Assembly (NCBI RefSeq): GCF_003721225.1
Contig: NZ_RIZI01000165.1
Span: 1 to 29,269 of the forward strand
Length of the DNA: 29,269 nt
From: Acidithiobacillus sulfuriphilus
Lineage (GTDB): Bacteria > Pseudomonadota > Gammaproteobacteria > Acidithiobacillales > Acidithiobacillaceae
Direction: 5' to 3'
Every line of letters starts with the position of its first letter. Position 1 is the first letter of the stretch. Position numbers and translations under genes: made by a program. Under the pieces are notes generated by a model, which was not told the origin of the DNA, searched no databases, and worked only from the letters and a program-made list of their open reading frames with translations. Shown here in pieces: positions 26,115 through 29,269 of the stretch.

Positions 26115-27166
26115 TGGACGACACGCGGAAAAGAAGTTACCTGCGGCCCCTGGACTGGCGACAAGGGCGTGTGGACATGACCCATGGCAGTGGCGGCCGC
26201 GCCAGCGCGCAGCTCGTCGAGGAACTCTTCCTGCGCGCTTTTGACAATGACTGGCTGCGCTCATTGAACGACCAGGCCTGCTTCCTGGTGTCGTCGGGAC
26301 GCATGGTGGCGGCAACCGACAGCCACGTAGTCTCCCCCCTCTTTTTCCCGGGGGGAGACATCGGTTGCCTGTCCGTACATGGGACCATCAATGACGTGGC
26401 CATGGCGGGGGCGAAGCCGCTGTATCTCACGGCGGGCTTCATCCTTGAGGAGGGCTTCCCCTTGAGCGATCTGCGGCGGATCGTGGACTCCATGGCGGCG
26501 GCGGCGCGGGAGGCCGATGTCGCCGTCATCGCCGGGGATACCAAGGTGGTGGAGCAGGGCAAGGGCGACGGTGTCTTTATCACCACCACCGGTATCGGCG
26601 TGGTACCCGAAGGGGTACACATCTCCGGCGACCGGGCGCGGCCCGGCGACCGTATCCTGCTCAGCGGCACCATCGGGGATCACGGCGTCGCCATCATGTC
26701 GTTGCGGGAGGACCTGCGCTTCGGCACCACCGTAGCCTCCGACACCGCCGCCCTGCATGGCCTGGTGGCGACCATGGTGGAGATGGTACCCGACATCCAT
26801 TGCCTACGGGACCCCACCCGCGGCGGGCTCGCCACCACCCTGAACGAGATCGCCCAACAATCCGGAGTGGGAATGCGGATCCGGGAAGCACCCATCCCGG
26901 TCCTGTCCCAGGTCAAGGCCGCTTGTGAATTCCTGGGGCTTGACCCCCTGTATGTGGCCAATGAGGGCAAGCTGGTGGCCATCTGCCCGCCCGAGGTGGC
27001 GGAGCGCCTGCTGGCCGTGATGCGCGCCCATCCCCTGGGGGCCGACGCCGCCATCATTGGCGAGGTGGTGGACGACAATCATCACTTCGTGGAGATGGAG
27101 ACGGCCTTCGGCGGCTGGCGCATGGTGGACTGGCTCACCGGCGAACAGTTGCCGCGGATCTGCTAA
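26114..27166 (+). CDS. hypE: Hydrogenase maturation protein HypE
   Basis: HypE dehydrates the carbamoyl group on its C-terminal cysteine to thiocyanate, using ATP. The 350-aa protein has MTHGSGGRASAQLVEE, AATDSHVVSPLFFPGGDIG, GTINDVAMAGAKPLYLTAGFI and GDTKVVEQGKGDGVF of the PurM-like fold, and the essential C-terminal PRIC. The start at 26114 overlaps the hypD stop. This is the last gene of the tightly packed hupS-to-hypE run; a 112-base gap follows. Confidence 0.97.
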   Translation: MDDTRKRSYLRPLDWRQGRVDMTHGSGGRASAQLVEELFLRAFDNDWLRSLNDQACFLVSSGRMVAATDSHVVSPLFFPGGDIGCLSVHGTINDVAMAGAKPLYLTAGFILEEGFPLSDLRRIVDSMAAAAREADVAVIAGDTKVVEQGKGDGVFITTTGIGVVPEGVHISGDRARPGDRILLSGTIGDHGVAIMSLREDLRFGTTVASDTAALHGLVATMVEMVPDIHCLRDPTRGGLATTLNEIAQQSGVGMRIREAPIPVLSQVKAACEFLGLDPLYVANEGKLVAICPPEVAERLLAVMRAHPLGADAAIIGEVVDDNHHFVEMETAFGGWRMVDWLTGEQLPRIC

Positions 27167-27197
27167 TGATTGCCTACGGTCGTTTCCGGGGCAATTG

Positions 27198-27226
27198 CGG
27201 GAAGGGTGCCCATCGCACTTTTCCCG
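27198..27226 (+). repeat. 12-bp hairpin between hypE and hupR
   Basis: Bases 27198-27209 can pair with 27215-27226 (two G-U pairs) around a 5-base loop. No T-run follows. It may mark the end of the hyp transcript, work as an attenuator, or stabilise upstream mRNA. Confidence 0.5.
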
Positions 27227-27258
27227 ACTCACCCATTGAACACGATGAACCAAGGGTT

Positions 27259-27275
27259 CTATCCGGAAGGGATAG
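27259..27275 (+). promoter_or_regulatory. Small hairpin presenting the hupR ribosome-binding site
   Basis: CTATCC (27259-27264) and GGATAG (27270-27275) form a perfect 6-bp stem with a 5-base loop, GGAAG. The likely Shine-Dalgarno GGAAGG (27265-27270) is in the loop, and the stem ends 3 bases before the hupR ATG. The structure could limit or tune HupR translation. Confidence 0.4.
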
Positions 27276-27278
27276 GCC

Positions 27279-28727
27279 ATGAGCAATCGGCCAACCGTGC
27301 TGATTGTCGATGACGAGATGCGCTCCCTGGAGGCAGTGGAGAGGACCATTGATGATGAATTCGACGTGCGGACGGCCAGTGGCGCAGCCGAGGCCGAACG
27401 CATACTGGCGGAGGATTGGGTCCAGGTGGTTATTTCCGACCAACGCATGCCCGGCACCAGCGGCATCGAATTCCTCAAAGGGGTACGGGAACGCTGGCCG
27501 GAGGTGATCCGCATGATCATCTCCGGCTATACGGACCCCGGGGACATTATCGAAGGCATCAACGAAGCCGGCATCTATCAATACATTACCAAGCCTTGGC
27601 ACCCGGATCAGCTTCTGCTCGCGGTGCGCAACGCCGCGCGGCTGTATCAGCTCCAGCGCGAGTACGACCTATTGGCAGTAGAGGCGAAGGTCGCTGCCCC
27701 TGTCCTGGAGCGCCAATTGGCGCAGCGACGGGAGCAACTCAAGCGTGTTTTCCGCATGGAAGAGATCGTGCGGGCGGAAGGGAGTCCCCTCGACAAGATC
27801 TGTGGCCTGACCCGACGCATCGCCGGCTACGACATCGTCGTCCTCGTCACGGGGGAATCGGGCACAGGCAAGGAGCTTTTCGCTCGGGCCCTGCACTATA
27901 ACAGCCTGCGGGCGGACAAGCCCTTCGTAGTGGAGAATTGCGGCGCTCTTCCCGATCCCCTGTTAGAGAGTGAACTGTTTGGCCACAAGAGAGGGGCGTT
28001 TACCGGCGCCATCTGCGACCGGGTGGGCCTGTTCGAGCAGGCCGATGGCGGTACCGTCTTCCTGGATGAAATCGGTGAGATTTCCCCCGCCTTCCAGGTG
28101 AAGCTGCTACGGGTGCTGCAGGGCGGCGAGATTCGTCCCCTCGGCAGCAACCAGCGCAGGATGGTGAATGTGCGGGTCGTCGCCGCCACCAATCGGGATC
28201 TTGCGGAGGAAGTCCGTGCCGGACGTTTCCGCGAAGACTTGTACTATCGGCTGTCGGTGATGCATGTACACTTGCCGCCATTACGCGCACGTCCGATGGA
28301 CGTCCCACTCCTCGCCAAAAGGGCGCTGGAGTGGGCCGTGAAGCTGCATGGCAAGCCGGTCAAGGGCTTCACGGACGAGGCAATCGCTTTCATGCAGGAC
28401 TATGGCTGGCCAGGCAACGTACGGGAACTGGAAAACGAGGTACAGCGCATGTTGGTGTTGGCAGATGGGGAATACTTGGGGAAAGAATTGCTCTCCGCCC
28501 CGATCTGCGCGTCGGGACAAAGCGGAGGGGAAGAATTGTGTTCGACTTCTTGGGCCAATGGCAGCCTCAGGGAGAGAGTCGAGAAGATGGAGGCGCATAT
28601 ATTGCTGGAAGTGTTGATCCGCCATGCTTGGAACAAGAGCCGAGCGGCGGCTGAACTGGGTTTGTCGCGGGTCGGCTTGCGCAGCAAGGTGGAGCGTTAT
28701 GGGCTTGAGCGCAAGCTCGACAGTTGA
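27279..28727 (+). CDS. hupR: HupR/HoxA-type sigma-54 response regulator
   Basis: HupR activates hydrogenase expression in reply to HupT. The 482-aa protein has a receiver domain (phospho-acceptor Asp54 in VISDQRMPG, Lys in YITKPW), a linker with a possible coiled coil, an AAA+ domain with Walker A GESGTGKE, the sigma-54-contact motif GAFTGA, Walker B GTVFLDEIGE and the sensor-II region (DYGWPGNVRELEN), and a Fis-type DNA-binding helix-turn-helix (NKSRAAAELGLSRVGLRSKV). Rhodobacter capsulatus HupR is reported to work with sigma-70; the intact GAFTGA and the -24/-12 promoter of hupS argue that this one works with sigma-54. In known relatives the unphosphorylated form is active. The gene lies 112 bases after hypE, possibly with its own expression control. 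Confidence 0.94.
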   Translation: MSNRPTVLIVDDEMRSLEAVERTIDDEFDVRTASGAAEAERILAEDWVQVVISDQRMPGTSGIEFLKGVRERWPEVIRMIISGYTDPGDIIEGINEAGIYQYITKPWHPDQLLLAVRNAARLYQLQREYDLLAVEAKVAAPVLERQLAQRREQLKRVFRMEEIVRAEGSPLDKICGLTRRIAGYDIVVLVTGESGTGKELFARALHYNSLRADKPFVVENCGALPDPLLESELFGHKRGAFTGAICDRVGLFEQADGGTVFLDEIGEISPAFQVKLLRVLQGGEIRPLGSNQRRMVNVRVVAATNRDLAEEVRAGRFREDLYYRLSVMHVHLPPLRARPMDVPLLAKRALEWAVKLHGKPVKGFTDEAIAFMQDYGWPGNVRELENEVQRMLVLADGEYLGKELLSAPICASGQSGGEELCSTSWANGSLRERVEKMEAHILLEVLIRHAWNKSRAAAELGLSRVGLRSKVERYGLERKLDS

Positions 28728-28791
28728 GTGGGGATGAATGGATCGTGGATATGCCAACGGCACACATTCCGGTTTCTGCGGGGGGATATTG

Positions 28792-29269
28792 ATGGGAGGG
28801 TCCGAGGAAAGGATGTGGAAGGGCTTGCCAGCATGGCCCCTCTTGGGCGCATTGGGAACGGTGATTCTGCTTAATGGTTTGGCCTGGGCCCTCCTCCTGG
28901 GGCTGCGCCGCCTCGACGCTGCCCTGTTGGGCATCGGCGCGCTGGCCTATTTTTTCGGGCTGCGCCACGCCTTTGACGCCGATCACATCGCTGCCATCGA
29001 CAATGTCACCCGCAAGCTGCGCCAGGACGGCCAAAAACCCGTCGCGGTGGGGCTTTTCTTCTCCCTCGGCCATTCGACCATCGTCATCCTTCTTTCCCTG
29101 GGGTTGGCGCTGGCCGTGCGAGAGACGGAACGCCACATGCAATTCTTCGAGCGATTCGGGGACGTGTTCGGCACCACCGTTTCGGCGGCCTTCCTCACTC
29201 TAATCGGCCTTATCAACCTATACATCTTCTTGCGCCTGTGGCAGGTCCTGCGTCGTTGCCGCCGGGGCG
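28792..29269 (+). CDS. NiCoT-family nickel/cobalt permease, N-terminal part
   Basis: The frame is open to the end of the window, giving 159 residues of a HoxN/HupN/NixA-type metal permease. The signature HAFDADHIAAIDNVTRK (HX4DH motif in helix II) and LGHSTIV in the next helix are clear. Hydrophobic segments lie at about residues 15-36, 43-58, 80-100 and 126-148. Start is ATG 28792, with ATG 28813 (after GAGGAAAGG) as a good alternative. Its place after hupR suggests that it supplies nickel for HupL and HupV. Downstream helices are beyond the window. Confidence 0.9.
   Translation, partial: MGGSEERMWKGLPAWPLLGALGTVILLNGLAWALLLGLRRLDAALLGIGALAYFFGLRHAFDADHIAAIDNVTRKLRQDGQKPVAVGLFFSLGHSTIVILLSLGLALAVRETERHMQFFERFGDVFGTTVSAAFLTLIGLINLYIFLRLWQVLRRCRRG

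Noticed and set aside
24846..26315. 489-codon open frame on the minus strand
   Set aside because: It is antisense to hypC, hypD and hypE, all of which are unmistakable, and its translation is low-complexity.

Overview
The window is a GC-rich proteobacterial chromosome segment, and its gene content and order point to the Acidithiobacillus group (acidophilic sulfur/iron oxidisers). The strongest clue is at the left edge. A DegT-type sugar aminotransferase directly overlaps lpxB, which is where gnnB sits in Acidithiobacillus ferrooxidans (gnnA/gnnB lie between lpxA and lpxB). I cannot name the species from sequence alone.

Region 1 (1-6694) is a housekeeping operon in the order gnnB(partial)-lpxB-rnhB-dnaE-accA. 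It covers lipid A backbone synthesis, RNase HII, the replicative polymerase alpha subunit and fatty-acid initiation, and most genes touch or overlap. Region 2 (6695-8946) is a short mixed stretch. It holds an unrecognised 71-aa protein with its own promoter, a DUF72 protein, a convergent dienelactone-hydrolase-like alpha/beta hydrolase, and a 372-base gap.

Region 3 (8947-29269) is a near-complete hydrogen-uptake island, all on the + strand. First comes an H2-sensing module: a small unknown ORF, hupT (histidine kinase), then hupU and hupV (regulatory [NiFe] hydrogenase). It ends in a terminator folded partly from the last hupV codons. A 493-base control region follows, with an IHF site and a sigma-54 -24/-12 promoter. 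That promoter drives a long tight run: hupS-hupL-hupC (membrane-bound group 1d-like, six-cysteine O2-tolerant uptake hydrogenase and its cytochrome b), hupD-F-G-H-I-J-K (protease and dedicated maturation factors), then hypA-B-F-C-D-E (Ni insertion and Fe(CN)2CO assembly). hupR, a GAFTGA-containing response regulator that would activate the sigma-54 promoter, comes next after a structured leader. The window ends inside a NixA/HoxN-type nickel permease gene.

The genes form one logical circuit. HupUV senses H2 and signals through HupT to HupR. HupR with sigma-54 and IHF switches on the energy-conserving hydrogenase and its maturation factors, and the permease supplies nickel. The gene families are known, with layout close to the Rhodobacter/Rhizobium hup-hyp type. 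The least expected items are a perfect 40-bp palindrome inside hupJ, the hupV terminator overlapping active-site codons, a small ORF with a perfect Shine-Dalgarno upstream of hupT, and a decayed-looking minus-strand coding trace in the hupV-hupS gap. I saw no rRNA, tRNA, CRISPR array or insertion sequence.
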